Source: Schistocerca nitens
Lineage: Eukaryota; Arthropoda; Insecta; Orthoptera; Acrididae
Assembly (NCBI RefSeq): GCF_023898315.1
Contig: NC_064615.1
Location: 910,506,742-910,570,741, forward strand
Reading direction: 5' to 3'
Length of the DNA: 64,000 nucleotides
Part shown: in pieces, positions 1-9,991 of the stretch
Position numbering within the stretch: position 1 is the stretch's first letter
How the letters are laid out: each line of letters begins with the position of its first letter
The notes under the pieces: generated by a model
Seen by the model: the letters and a program-made list of their open reading frames with translations, nothing else
Told to the model about the DNA's origin: nothing
Database searches by the model: none
Translations under genes and position numbers: made by a program

Positions 1-236
1 GTGAGCGTCCACCCGCTACTTGACGACAACTGCAAAAATTAACGCTTCCACTTCGTAGAACGGCATGCTCTGGACGTATCTCGTGGAGACGAACGCCAGC
101 AATCATGAGACCAAACTGCGCCGGTGAATCCTGTTGTTACACCGCGCACTGTGCTACGACAGTTTAAGAGAGCGACGCTCACGCTTTGCTGCGCTATTTC
201 CTTCGCGGGAAATCAGTGCTCCTGTTTTCGAGACAG

Positions 237-240
237 AAAA
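237..240 (-). terminator. Pol III terminator of first Leu-CAG
   Basis: TTTT on the minus strand a few bases past the gene end, the usual Pol III stop. It is repeated at the same offset in each unit. Confidence 0.8.
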
Positions 241-254
241 CGTTGGCAGCGGTG

Positions 255-265
255 GGATTCGAACC
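255..265 (-). promoter_or_regulatory. Internal Pol III B box of tRNA-Leu
   Basis: GGTTCGAATCC, residues 61-71 of the gene, matches the GGTTCGANTCC consensus exactly. This box is missing from the genes split by E2 and E3. Confidence 0.9.
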
Positions 266-306
266 CACGCCTCCGAAGAGACTGGTGCCTGAAACCAGCG
301 CCTTAG

Positions 307-318
307 ACCGCTCGGCCA
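307..318 (-). promoter_or_regulatory. Internal Pol III A box of tRNA-Leu
   Basis: TGGCCGAGCGGT, residues 8-19 of the gene, is the type 2 promoter A box. It is shown once here and is present in every Leu copy. It is retained in the 5' stumps of all three interrupted genes. Confidence 0.85.
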
Positions 319-399
319 CGCTACCTACGCGACGCGGCCGCCGCAGGAGCTGCGTTCTACCCCACGAGAACACAGCGCAATGGCACAAAAACGAGAAGT

Positions 400-404
400 A
401 AAAA
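400..404 (-). terminator. Pol III terminator of second Leu-CAG
   Basis: TTTTT one base past the gene end. The 162-bp duplication carries it along. Confidence 0.85.
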
Positions 405-405
405 T

Positions 406-487
406 TGGCAGCGGTGGGATTCGAACCCACGCCTCCGAAGAGACTGGTGCCTGAAACCAGCGCCTTAGACCGCTCGGCCACGCTACC
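406..487 (-). tRNA. tRNA-Leu (CAG)
   Basis: Second Leu-CAG of unit 1, produced by the 162-bp duplication. Its flanks match those of Leu-AAG on the 3' side rather than those of the first Leu-CAG. Confidence 0.97.
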
Positions 488-561
488 TACGCGACGCGGC
501 CGCCGCAGGAGCTGCGTTCTACCCCACGAGAACACAGCGCAATGGCACAAAAACGAGAAGT

Positions 562-566
562 AAAAA
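562..566 (-). terminator. Pol III terminator of Leu-AAG
   Basis: TTTTT one base past the gene end; same context as in the second Leu-CAG. Confidence 0.85.
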
Positions 567-567
567 T

Positions 568-649
568 TGGCAGCGGTGGGATTCGAACCCACGCCTCCGA
601 AGAGACTGGTGCCTTAAACCAGCGCCTTAGACCGCTCGGCCACGCTACC
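568..649 (-). tRNA. tRNA-Leu (AAG)
   Basis: Reads CUU and, with A34 edited to inosine as is usual in eukaryotes, CUC. The 82-nt body is the same as Leu-CAG except that the anticodon loop is TTAAGGC, a single-base change at the wobble position. Its 5' flank (gcgcagg on the minus strand) is unlike that of the Leu-CAG genes. This gene is the one entered by LINEs E1 and E2. Confidence 0.97.
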
Positions 650-936
650 TGCGCCAGCGTTCCCCGCGTCTCTAGAAAACAGTGCACGACACAGTTTCCT
701 GTTGTGCTGCGACTCGCTGCTCATGCATCGCACCTCAAACAACTGCCCCTTTCGACTATATATTTAACCTCTCAGGCAGCTACCCACGCCCTGGGGCGGC
801 CGAATTTCTTGTTGCTGATAATGAAATGGTAGTGCAACCTGCGGCGTGCGGAACATGAGTGTAAAGTGATGAGAGCATTGTGATTTCAAACACTGGGTGA
901 CGATCATGATTGCAGCAACAGCAAGGCAAAACCTTC

Positions 937-940
937 AAAA
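937..940 (-). terminator. Pol III terminator of tRNA-His
   Basis: TTTT directly past the gene end, with a second TTTT about 10 bp further on (928-931). Confidence 0.8.
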
Positions 941-941
941 T

Positions 942-1013
942 TGCCGTGACCAGGATTCGAACCTGGGTTTTTGCGGCCACAACGCAATGTCCTAACCACT
1001 AGACGATCACGGC
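942..1013 (-). tRNA. tRNA-His (GTG)
   Basis: 72-nt gene with acceptor GCCGTGA/TCACGGC, anticodon loop TTGTGGC with GTG at 978-980, and T loop GGTTCGAATCC. It decodes CAC and CAU. The G at -1 is not encoded as part of the acceptor (it is added after transcription in eukaryotes). The D arm is TCTAGTGGTTAGGA. Confidence 0.96.
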
Positions 1014-1344
1014 CGCGGAGGCGCCCGGGGAAGCAGTTCTCGCGACTGCACCCGCCCGGTACACAGCAAAGCTCAGCCCACTGCGTCAGACGCGATCTCC
1101 ATTATATGTATACGGGCAAACGAAACGTGCCTGCGCTGTTAGGACACTAACCAGAGTGGGTAGCTGCATTCATCTCCCTGGCAGTGTCTTGCAGTCCTCC
1201 AAGTCTGTTGACCACAGGTGGACAGGTGTCGCATCTCTCTCGCCGTCACATGTGGCCGTCATTCATACTTAACGTGCTTTTCTGCAAGCGTCAGTCGAGC
1301 AAAGTCGGGACAAGTCGCCTAAGAGGAGCAACAAAATGGTGGAT
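1014..1344. other. His-Glu spacer, no gene seen
   Basis: 331 bp between tRNA-His and tRNA-Glu (342 bp where the 11-bp insertion is present). It is GC-rich next to tRNA-His, the 5' flank of that gene, and ends in the A-rich 3' flank of tRNA-Glu. Small open frames here have no recognisable product. The other spacers (Leu-AAG to His 292 bp, Glu to Leu-CAG about 274 bp) also hold no further gene that I can see. Confidence 0.8.
1333..1336 (-). terminator. Pol III terminator of tRNA-Glu
   Basis: TTTT beginning 8 bp past the gene end. There is no closer T run. Confidence 0.75.
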
Positions 1345-1416
1345 TTCCGGTACCGGGAATCGAACCCGGGCCTCCTGGGTGAGAGCCAGGTATCCTAGCC
1401 ACTAGACGACACCGGA
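1345..1416 (-). tRNA. tRNA-Glu (CTC)
   Basis: 72-nt gene with acceptor TCCGGTG/TACCGGA, anticodon stem CCTGG/CCAGG around loop CTCTCAC, and T loop GGTTCGATTCC. Anticodon CTC decodes GAG. D arm TCTAGTGGCTAGGA is typical of eukaryotic tRNA-Glu. Confidence 0.96.
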
Positions 1417-1690
1417 TAACGACACACGCACTCCTCCAACAAACACGGTGAGCGTCCACCCGCTACTTGACGACAACTGCAAAAATTAACGCTTCCACTT
1501 CGTAGAACGGCATGCTCTGGACGTATCTCGTGGAGACGAACGCCAGCAATCATGAGACCAAACTGCGCCGGTGAATCCTGTTGTTACACCGCGCACTGTG
1601 CTACGACAGTTTAAGAGAGCGACGCTCACGCTTTGCTGCGCTATTTCCTTCGCGGGAAATCAGTGCTCCTGTTTTCGAGACAGAAAACGT

Positions 1691-1772
1691 TGGCAGCGGT
1701 GGGATTCGAACCCACGCCTCCGAAGAGACTGGTGCCTGAAACCAGCGCCTTAGACCGCTCGGCCACGCTACC
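1691..1772 (-). tRNA. tRNA-Leu (CAG)
   Basis: Unit 2, the only Leu-CAG of this 1285-bp unit. Confidence 0.97.
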
Positions 1773-1852
1773 TACGCGACGCGGCCGCCGCAGGAGCTGC
1801 GTTCTACCCCACGAGAACACAGCGCAATGGCACAAAAACGAGAAGTAAAAAT

Positions 1853-1934
1853 TGGCAGCGGTGGGATTCGAACCCACGCCTCCGAAGAGACTGGTGCCTT
1901 AAACCAGCGCCTTAGACCGCTCGGCCACGCTACC
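1853..1934 (-). tRNA. tRNA-Leu (AAG)
   Basis: Unit 2 copy. Confidence 0.97.
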
Positions 1935-2226
1935 TGCGCCAGCGTTCCCCGCGTCTCTAGAAAACAGTGCACGACACAGTTTCCTGTTGTGCTGCGACTC
2001 GCTGCTCATGCATCGCACCTCAAACAACTGCCCCTTTCGACTATAGATTTAACCTCTCAGGCAGCTACCCACGCCCTGGGGCGGCCGAATTTCTTGTTGC
2101 TGATAATGAAATGGTAGTGCAACCTGCGGCGTGCGGAACATGAGTGTAAAGTGATGAGAGCATTGTGATTTCAAACACTGGGTGACGATCATGATTGCAG
2201 CAACAGCAAGGCAAAACCTTCAAAAT

Positions 2227-2298
2227 TGCCGTGACCAGGATTCGAACCTGGGTTTTTGCGGCCACAACGCAATGTCCTAACCACTAGACGATCACGGC
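2227..2298 (-). tRNA. tRNA-His (GTG)
   Basis: Unit 2 copy. Confidence 0.96.
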
Positions 2299-2629
2299 CG
2301 CGGAGGCGCCCGGGGAAGCAGTTCTCGCGACTGCACCCGCCCGGTACACAGCAAAGCTCAGCCCACTGCGTCAGACGCGATCTCCATTATATGTATACGG
2401 GCAAACGAAACGTGCCTGCGCTGTTAGGACACTAACCAGAGTGGGTAGCTGCATTCATCTCCCTGGCAGTGTCTTGCAGTCCTCCAAGTCTGTTGACCAC
2501 AGGTGGACAGGTGTCGCATCTCTCTCGCCGTCACTTGTGGCCGTCATTCATACTTAACGTGCTTTTCTGCAAGCGTCAGTCGAGCAAAGTCGGGACAAGT
2601 CGCCTAAGAGGAGCAACAAAATGGTGGAT

Positions 2630-2701
2630 TTCCGGTACCGGGAATCGAACCCGGGCCTCCTGGGTGAGAGCCAGGTATCCTAGCCACTAGACGACACCGG
2701 A
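2630..2701 (-). tRNA. tRNA-Glu (CTC)
   Basis: Unit 2 copy. Confidence 0.96.
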
Positions 2702-2975
2702 TAACGACACACGCACTCCTCCAACAAACACGGTGAGCGTCCACCCGCTACTTGACGACAACTGCAAAAATTAACGCTTCCACTTCGTAGAACGGCATGC
2801 TCTGGACGTATCTCGTGGAGACGAACGCCAGCAATCATGAGACCAAACTGCGCCGGTGAATCCTGTTGTTACACCGCGCACTGTGCTACGACAGTTTAAG
2901 AGAGCGACGCTCACGCTTTGCTGCGCTATTTCCTTCGCGGGAAATCAGTGCTCCTGTTTTCGAGACAGAAAACGT

Positions 2976-3057
2976 TGGCAGCGGTGGGATTCGAACCCAC
3001 GCCTCCGAAGAGACTGGTGCCTGAAACCAGCGCCTTAGACCGCTCGGCCACGCTACC
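2976..3057 (-). tRNA. tRNA-Leu (CAG)
   Basis: Unit 3, single Leu-CAG. Confidence 0.97.
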
Positions 3058-3137
3058 TACGCGACGCGGCCGCCGCAGGAGCTGCGTTCTACCCCACGAG
3101 AACACAGCGCAATGGCACAAAAACGAGAAGTAAAAAT

Positions 3138-3219
3138 TGGCAGCGGTGGGATTCGAACCCACGCCTCCGAAGAGACTGGTGCCTTAAACCAGCGCCTTAG
3201 ACCGCTCGGCCACGCTACC
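3138..3219 (-). tRNA. tRNA-Leu (AAG)
   Basis: Unit 3 copy. Confidence 0.97.
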
Positions 3220-3511
3220 TGCGCCAGCGTTCCCCGCGTCTCTAGAAAACAGTGCACGACACAGTTTCCTGTTGTGCTGCGACTCGCTGCTCATGCATCG
3301 CACCTCAAACAACTGCCCCTTTCGACTATAGATTTAACCTCTCAGGCAGCTACCCACGCCCTGGGGCGGCCGAATTTCTTGTTGCTGATAATGAAATGGT
3401 AGTGCAACCTGCGGCGTGCGGAACATGAGTGTAAAGTGATGAGAGCATTGTGATTTCAAACACTGGGTGACGATCATGATTGCAGCAACAGCAAGGCAAA
3501 ACCTTCAAAAT

Positions 3512-3583
3512 TGCCGTGACCAGGATTCGAACCTGGGTTTTTGCGGCCACAACGCAATGTCCTAACCACTAGACGATCACGGC
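3512..3583 (-). tRNA. tRNA-His (GTG)
   Basis: Unit 3 copy. Confidence 0.96.
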
Positions 3584-3914
3584 CGCGGAGGCGCCCGGGG
3601 AAGCAGTTCTCGCGACTGCACCCGCCCGGTACACAGCAAAGCTCAGCCCACTGCGTCAGACGCGATCTCCATTATATGTATACGGGCAAACGAAACGTGC
3701 CTGCGCTGTTAGGACACTAACCAGAGTGGGTAGCTGCATTCATCTCCCTGGCAGTGTCTTGCAGTCCTCCAAGTCTGTTGACCACAGGTGGACAGGTGTC
3801 GCATCTCTCTCGCCGTCACTTGTGGCCGTCATTCATACTTAACGTGCTTTTCTGCAAGCGTCAGTCGAGCAAAGTCGGGACAAGTCGCCTAAGAGGAGCA
3901 ACAAAATGGTGGAT

Positions 3915-3986
3915 TTCCGGTACCGGGAATCGAACCCGGGCCTCCTGGGTGAGAGCCAGGTATCCTAGCCACTAGACGACACCGGA
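3915..3986 (-). tRNA. tRNA-Glu (CTC)
   Basis: Unit 3 copy. Confidence 0.96.
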
Positions 3987-4260
3987 TAACGACACACGCA
4001 CTCCTCCAACAAACACGGTGAGCGTCCACCCGCTACTTGACGACAACTGCAAAAATTAACGCTTCCACTTCGTAGAACGGCATGCTCTGGACGTATCTCG
4101 TGGAGACGAACGCCAGCAATCATGAGACCAAACTGCGCCGGTGAATCCTGTTGTTACACCGCGCACTGTGCTACGACAGTTTAAGAGAGCGACGCTCACG
4201 CTTTGCTGCGCTATTTCCTTCGCGGGAAATCAGTGCTCCTGTTTTCGAGACAGAAAACGT

Positions 4261-4342
4261 TGGCAGCGGTGGGATTCGAACCCACGCCTCCGAAGAGACT
4301 GGTGCCTGAAACCAGCGCCTTAGACCGCTCGGCCACGCTACC
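4261..4342 (-). tRNA. tRNA-Leu (CAG)
   Basis: Unit 4, single Leu-CAG. Confidence 0.97.
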
Positions 4343-4422
4343 TACGCGACGCGGCCGCCGCAGGAGCTGCGTTCTACCCCACGAGAACACAGCGCAATGG
4401 CACAAAAACGAGAAGTAAAAAT

Positions 4423-4504
4423 TGGCAGCGGTGGGATTCGAACCCACGCCTCCGAAGAGACTGGTGCCTTAAACCAGCGCCTTAGACCGCTCGGCCACGC
4501 TACC
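4423..4504 (-). tRNA. tRNA-Leu (AAG)
   Basis: Unit 4 copy. Confidence 0.97.
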
Positions 4505-4796
4505 TGCGCCAGCGTTCCCCGCGTCTCTAGAAAACAGTGCACGACACAGTTTCCTGTTGTGCTGCGACTCGCTGCTCATGCATCGCACCTCAAACAACTG
4601 CCCCTTTCGACTATATATTTAACCTCTCAGGCAGCTACCCACGCCCTGGGGCGGCCGAATTTCTTGTTGCTGATAATGAAATGGTAGTGCAACCTGCGGC
4701 GTGCGGAACATGAGTGTAAAGTGATGAGAGCATTGTGATTTCAAACACTGGGTGACGATCATGATTGCAGCAACAGCAAGGCAAAACCTTCAAAAT

Positions 4797-4868
4797 TGCC
4801 GTGACCAGGATTCGAACCTGGGTTTTTGCGGCCACAACGCAATGTCCTAACCACTAGACGATCACGGC
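4797..4868 (-). tRNA. tRNA-His (GTG)
   Basis: Unit 4 copy. Confidence 0.96.
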
Positions 4869-5199
4869 CGCGGAGGCGCCCGGGGAAGCAGTTCTCGCGA
4901 CTGCACCCGCCCGGTACACAGCAAAGCTCAGCCCACTGCGTCAGACGCGATCTCCATTATATGTATACGGGCAAACGAAACGTGCCTGCGCTGTTAGGAC
5001 ACTAACCAGAGTGGGTAGCTGCATTCATCTCCCTGGCAGTGTCTTGCAGTCCTCCAAGTCTGTTGACCACAGGTGGACAGGTGTCGCATCTCTCTCGCCG
5101 TCACTTGTGGCCGTCATTCATACTTAACGTGCTTTTCTGCAAGCGTCAGTCGAGCAAAGTCGGGACAAGTCGCCTAAGAGGAGCAACAAAATGGTGGAT

Positions 5200-5271
5200 T
5201 TCCGGTACCGGGAATCGAACCCGGGCCTCCTGGGTGAGAGCCAGGTATCCTAGCCACTAGACGACACCGGA
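5200..5271 (-). tRNA. tRNA-Glu (CTC)
   Basis: Unit 4 copy. Confidence 0.96.
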
Positions 5272-5545
5272 TAACGACACACGCACTCCTCCAACAAACA
5301 CGGTGAGCGTCCACCCGCTACTTGACGACAACTGCAAAAATTAACGCTTCCACTTCGTAGAACGGCATGCTCTGGACGTATCTCGTGGAGACGAACGCCA
5401 GCAATCATGAGACCAAACTGCGCCGGTGAATCCTGTTGTTACACCGCGCACTGTGCTACGACAGTTTAAGAGAGCGACGCTCACGCTTTGCTGCGCTATT
5501 TCCTTCGCGGGAAATCAGTGCTCCTGTTTTCGAGACAGAAAACGT

Positions 5546-5627
5546 TGGCAGCGGTGGGATTCGAACCCACGCCTCCGAAGAGACTGGTGCCTGAAACCAG
5601 CGCCTTAGACCGCTCGGCCACGCTACC
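5546..5627 (-). tRNA. tRNA-Leu (CAG)
   Basis: Unit 5, first of two Leu-CAG. Confidence 0.97.
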
Positions 5628-5707
5628 TACGCGACGCGGCCGCCGCAGGAGCTGCGTTCTACCCCACGAGAACACAGCGCAATGGCACAAAAACGAGAAG
5701 TAAAAAT

Positions 5708-5789
5708 TGGCAGCGGTGGGATTCGAACCCACGCCTCCGAAGAGACTGGTGCCTGAAACCAGCGCCTTAGACCGCTCGGCCACGCTACC
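5708..5789 (-). tRNA. tRNA-Leu (CAG)
   Basis: Unit 5, second Leu-CAG. Confidence 0.97.
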
Positions 5790-5869
5790 TACGCGACGCG
5801 GCCGCCGCAGGAGCTGCGTTCTACCCCACGAGAACACAGCGCAATGGCACAAAAACGAGAAGTAAAAAT

Positions 5870-5951
5870 TGGCAGCGGTGGGATTCGAACCCACGCCTCC
5901 GAAGAGACTGGTGCCTTAAACCAGCGCCTTAGACCGCTCGGCCACGCTACC
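5870..5951 (-). tRNA. tRNA-Leu (AAG)
   Basis: Unit 5 copy. Confidence 0.97.
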
Positions 5952-6243
5952 TGCGCCAGCGTTCCCCGCGTCTCTAGAAAACAGTGCACGACACAGTTTC
6001 CTGTTGTGCTGCGACTCGCTGCTCATGCATCGCACCTCAAACAACTGCCCCTTTCGACTATATATTTAACCTCTCAGGCAGCTACCCACGCCCTGGGGCG
6101 GCCGAATTTCTTGTTGCTGATAATGAAATGGTAGTGCAACCTGCGGCGTGCGGAACATGAGTGTAAAGTGATGAGAGCATTGTGATTTCAAACACTGGGT
6201 GACGATCATGATTGCAGCAACAGCAAGGCAAAACCTTCAAAAT

Positions 6244-6315
6244 TGCCGTGACCAGGATTCGAACCTGGGTTTTTGCGGCCACAACGCAATGTCCTAACCA
6301 CTAGACGATCACGGC
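6244..6315 (-). tRNA. tRNA-His (GTG)
   Basis: Unit 5 copy. Confidence 0.96.
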
Positions 6316-6646
6316 CGCGGAGGCGCCCGGGGAAGCAGTTCTCGCGACTGCACCCGCCCGGTACACAGCAAAGCTCAGCCCACTGCGTCAGACGCGATCT
6401 CCATTATATGTATACGGGCAAACGAAACGTGCCTGCGCTGTTAGGACACTAACCAGAGTGGGTAGCTGCATTCATCTCCCTGGCAGTGTCTTGCAGTCCT
6501 CCAAGTCTGTTGACCACAGGTGGACAGGTGTCGCATCTCTCTCGCCGTCACTTGTGGCCGTCATTCATACTTAACGTGCTTTTCTGCAAGCGTCAGTCGA
6601 GCAAAGTCGGGACAAGTCGCCTAAGAGGAGCAACAAAATGGTGGAT

Positions 6647-6718
6647 TTCCGGTACCGGGAATCGAACCCGGGCCTCCTGGGTGAGAGCCAGGTATCCTAG
6701 CCACTAGACGACACCGGA
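6647..6718 (-). tRNA. tRNA-Glu (CTC)
   Basis: Unit 5 copy. Confidence 0.96.
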
Positions 6719-6992
6719 TAACGACACACGCACTCCTCCAACAAACACGGTGAGCGTCCACCCGCTACTTGACGACAACTGCAAAAATTAACGCTTCCAC
6801 TTCGTAGAACGGCATGCTCTGGACGTATCTCGTGGAGACGAACGCCAGCAATCATGAGACCAAACTGCGCCGGTGAATCCTGTTGTTACACCGCGCACTG
6901 TGCTACGACAGTTTAAGAGAGCGACGCTCACGCTTTGCTGCGCTATTTCCTTCGCGGGAAATCAGTGCTCCTGTTTTCGAGACAGAAAACGT

Positions 6993-7074
6993 TGGCAGCG
7001 GTGGGATTCGAACCCACGCCTCCGAAGAGACTGGTGCCTGAAACCAGCGCCTTAGACCGCTCGGCCACGCTACC
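6993..7074 (-). tRNA. tRNA-Leu (CAG)
   Basis: Unit 6, single Leu-CAG. Confidence 0.97.
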
Positions 7075-7154
7075 TACGCGACGCGGCCGCCGCAGGAGCT
7101 GCGTTCTACCCCACGAGAACACAGCGCAATGGCACAAAAACGAGAAGTAAAAAT

Positions 7155-7236
7155 TGGCAGCGGTGGGATTCGAACCCACGCCTCCGAAGAGACTGGTGCC
7201 TTAAACCAGCGCCTTAGACCGCTCGGCCACGCTACC
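7155..7236 (-). tRNA. tRNA-Leu (AAG)
   Basis: Unit 6 copy. Confidence 0.97.
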
Positions 7237-7528
7237 TGCGCCAGCGTTCCCCGCGTCTCTAGAAAACAGTGCACGACACAGTTTCCTGTTGTGCTGCGAC
7301 TCGCTGCTCATGCATCGCACCTCAAACAACTGCCCCTTTCGACTATAGATTTAACCTCTCAGGCAGCTACCCACGCCCTGGGGCGGCCGAATTTCTTGTT
7401 GCTGATAATGAAATGGTAGTGCAACCTGCGGCGTGCGGAACATGAGTGTAAAGTGATGAGAGCATTGTGATTTCAAACACTGGGTGACGATCATGATTGC
7501 AGCAACAGCAAGGCAAAACCTTCAAAAT

Positions 7529-7600
7529 TGCCGTGACCAGGATTCGAACCTGGGTTTTTGCGGCCACAACGCAATGTCCTAACCACTAGACGATCACGGC
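7529..7600 (-). tRNA. tRNA-His (GTG)
   Basis: Unit 6 copy. Confidence 0.96.
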
Positions 7601-7931
7601 CGCGGAGGCGCCCGGGGAAGCAGTTCTCGCGACTGCACCCGCCCGGTACACAGCAAAGCTCAGCCCACTGCGTCAGACGCGATCTCCATTATATGTATAC
7701 GGGCAAACGAAACGTGCCTGCGCTGTTAGGACACTAACCAGAGTGGGTAGCTGCATTCATCTCCCTGGCAGTGTCTTGCAGTCCTCCAAGTCTGTTGACC
7801 ACAGGTGGACAGGTGTCGCATCTCTCTCGCCGTCACTTGTGGCCGTCATTCATACTTAACGTGCTTTTCTGCAAGCGTCAGTCGAGCAAAGTCGGGACAA
7901 GTCGCCTAAGAGGAGCAACAAAATGGTGGAT

Positions 7932-8003
7932 TTCCGGTACCGGGAATCGAACCCGGGCCTCCTGGGTGAGAGCCAGGTATCCTAGCCACTAGACGACACC
8001 GGA
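7932..8003 (-). tRNA. tRNA-Glu (CTC)
   Basis: Unit 6 copy; the base just upstream of the gene (8004) differs from other units. Confidence 0.96.
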
Positions 8004-8277
8004 AAACGACACACGCACTCCTCCAACAAACACGGTGAGCGTCCACCCGCTACTTGACGACAACTGCAAAAATTAACGCTTCCACTTCGTAGAACGGCAT
8101 GCTCTGGACGTATCTCGTGGAGACGAACGCCAGCAATCATGAGACCAAACTGCGCCGGTGAATCCTGTTGTTACACCGCGCACTGTGCTACGACAGTTTA
8201 AGAGAGCGACGCTCACGCTTTGCTGCGCTATTTCCTTCGCGGGAAATCAGTGCTCCTGTTTTCGAGACAGAAAACGT

Positions 8278-8359
8278 TGGCAGCGGTGGGATTCGAACCC
8301 ACGCCTCCGAAGAGACTGGTGCCTGAAACCAGCGCCTTAGACCGCTCGGCCACGCTACC
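8278..8359 (-). tRNA. tRNA-Leu (CAG)
   Basis: Unit 7, single Leu-CAG. Confidence 0.97.
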
Positions 8360-8439
8360 TACGCGACGCGGCCGCCGCAGGAGCTGCGTTCTACCCCACG
8401 AGAACACAGCGCAATGGCACAAAAACGAGAAGTAAAAAT

Positions 8440-8521
8440 TGGCAGCGGTGGGATTCGAACCCACGCCTCCGAAGAGACTGGTGCCTTAAACCAGCGCCTT
8501 AGACCGCTCGGCCACGCTACC
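8440..8521 (-). tRNA. tRNA-Leu (AAG)
   Basis: Unit 7 copy. Confidence 0.97.
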
Positions 8522-8813
8522 TGCGCCAGCGTTCCCCGCGTCTCTAGAAAACAGTGCACGACACAGTTTCCTGTTGTGCTGCGACTCGCTGCTCATGCAT
8601 CGCACCTCAAACAACTGCCCCTTTCGACTATAGATTTAACCTCTCAGGCAGCTACCCACGCCCTGGGGCGGCCGAATTTCTTGTTGCTGATAATGAAATG
8701 GTAGTGCAACCTGCGGCGTGCGGAACATGAGTGTAAAGTGATGAGAGCATTGTGATTTCAAACACTGGGTGACGATCATGATTGCAGCAACAGCAAGGCA
8801 AAACCTTCAAAAT

Positions 8814-8885
8814 TGCCGTGACCAGGATTCGAACCTGGGTTTTTGCGGCCACAACGCAATGTCCTAACCACTAGACGATCACGGC
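8814..8885 (-). tRNA. tRNA-His (GTG)
   Basis: Unit 7 copy. Confidence 0.96.
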
Positions 8886-9216
8886 CGCGGAGGCGCCCGG
8901 GGAAGCAGTTCTCGCGACTGCACCCGCCCGGTACACAGCAAAGCTCAGCCCACTGCGTCAGACGCGATCTCCATTATATGTATACGGGCAAACGAAACGT
9001 GCCTGCGCTGTTAGGACACTAACCAGAGTGGGTAGCTGCATTCATCTCCCTGGCAGTGTCTTGCAGTCCTCCAAGTCTGTTGACCACAGGTGGACAGGTG
9101 TCGCATCTCTCTCGCCGTCACTTGTGGCCGTCATTCATACTTAACGTGCTTTTCTGCAAGCGTCAGTCGAGCAAAGTCGGGACAAGTCGCCTAAGAGGAG
9201 CAACAAAATGGTGGAT

Positions 9217-9288
9217 TTCCGGTACCGGGAATCGAACCCGGGCCTCCTGGGTGAGAGCCAGGTATCCTAGCCACTAGACGACACCGGA
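9217..9288 (-). tRNA. tRNA-Glu (CTC)
   Basis: Unit 7 copy. Confidence 0.96.
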
Positions 9289-9562
9289 TAACGACACACG
9301 CACTCCTCCAACAAACACGGTGAGCGTCCACCCGCTACTTGACGACAACTGCAAAAATTAACGCTTCCACTTCGTAGAACGGCATGCTCTGGACGTATCT
9401 CGTGGAGACGAACGCCAGCAATCATGAGACCAAACTGCGCCGGTGAATCCTGTTGTTACACCGCGCACTGTGCTACGACAGTTTAAGAGAGCGACGCTCA
9501 CGCTTTGCTGCGCTATTTCCTTCGCGGGAAATCAGTGCTCCTGTTTTCGAGACAGAAAACGT

Positions 9563-9644
9563 TGGCAGCGGTGGGATTCGAACCCACGCCTCCGAAGAGA
9601 CTGGTGCCTGAAACCAGCGCCTTAGACCGCTCGGCCACGCTACC
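9563..9644 (-). tRNA. tRNA-Leu (CAG)
   Basis: Unit 8, first of two Leu-CAG. Confidence 0.97.
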
Positions 9645-9724
9645 TACGCGACGCGGCCGCCGCAGGAGCTGCGTTCTACCCCACGAGAACACAGCGCAAT
9701 GGCACAAAAACGAGAAGTAAAAAT

Positions 9725-9806
9725 TGGCAGCGGTGGGATTCGAACCCACGCCTCCGAAGAGACTGGTGCCTGAAACCAGCGCCTTAGACCGCTCGGCCAC
9801 GCTACC
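9725..9806 (-). tRNA. tRNA-Leu (CAG)
   Basis: Unit 8, second Leu-CAG; intact although the next gene is split by E1. Confidence 0.97.
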
Positions 9807-9886
9807 TACGCGACGCGGCCGCCGCAGGAGCTGCGTTCTACCCCACGAGAACACAGCGCAATGGCACAAAAACGAGAAGTAAAAAT

Positions 9887-9942
9887 TGGCAGCGGTGGGA
9901 TTCGAACCCACGCCTCCGAAGAGACTGGTGCCTTAAACCAGC

Positions 9943-9945
<3 letters not shown>
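9887..9945 (-). pseudogene. tRNA-Leu (AAG), 3' part, split by E1
   Basis: Residues 24-82 of the gene (59 nt), keeping the anticodon arm, variable arm, T arm with B box, and the acceptor 3' strand. The E1 poly(A) abuts residue 24 (or 22, since AA cannot be told from the tail). The remaining residues are at 15738-15765. Confidence 0.93.
9941..9945. repeat. Target-site duplication of E1, left copy
   Basis: gcgcc here and at 15738-15742. It may be 7 bp (gcgcctt), because the next two T residues could be target or tail. Confidence 0.75.

Positions 9946-9991
<46 letters not shown>

Larger units (their letters stand above)
244..325 (-). tRNA. tRNA-Leu (CAG)
   Basis: Delivers leucine at CUG codons. 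The 82-nt gene folds as a class II tRNA. The acceptor pair is GGTAGCG with CGCTGCC and a final A. The D arm lies in GGCCGAGCGGTCTAAGGC, the anticodon stem is CTGGT/ACCAG around loop TTCAGGC, the variable arm is long, and the T arm holds GGTTCGAATCC. The anticodon CAG is at 289-291 and there is no intron. It differs from the neighbouring Leu-AAG by one base, the first anticodon position. The encoded 3' end stops before CCA, as in eukaryotic nuclear genes. This is the first of two Leu-CAG copies in unit 1. Confidence 0.97.
244..487 (-). repeat. 162-bp Leu-CAG duplication inside the unit
   Basis: In the long units the 82-bp Leu-CAG gene and its 80-bp spacer are present twice with a 162-bp period (244 and 406). 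The Leu-AAG at 568 follows at the same period, so the Leu genes themselves form a small nested tandem. Units 1, 5, 8, 9, 13-17, 20, 22, 23, 27, 30 and 31 have the extra copy. Confidence 0.95.
1..9945 (-). repeat. tRNA gene tandem array, segment 1 (units 1-8)
   Basis: Near-identical head-to-tail units of 1285 bp (single Leu-CAG) or 1447 bp (double Leu-CAG). Using the conserved point at 124 as an anchor, units recur at 1571, 2856, 4141, 5426, 6873, 8158 and 9443. Every unit carries tRNA-Leu(CAG), tRNA-Leu(AAG), tRNA-His(GTG) and tRNA-Glu(CTC) on the minus strand. Units differ by only a few single bases, for example tatatattta versus tatagattta between Leu-AAG and His. The segment enters from outside the window and ends where LINE E1 interrupts the Leu-AAG gene of unit 8. 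Confidence 0.97.

Noticed and set aside
194-592. Open frames of 60-132 codons repeated in every unit, on both strands
   Set aside because: They read across tRNA genes and their flanks. Text such as SVAERSKALVSGTSL is the translation of a tRNA-Leu gene. Their repetition follows from the array, not from coding constraint.
739-760. TATA-like sequence between Leu-AAG and His as a promoter element
   Set aside because: It is about 100 bp from the Leu-AAG start, one of its bases varies among units (tatatattta/tatagattta), and tRNA genes have internal promoters; there is no support for a role.
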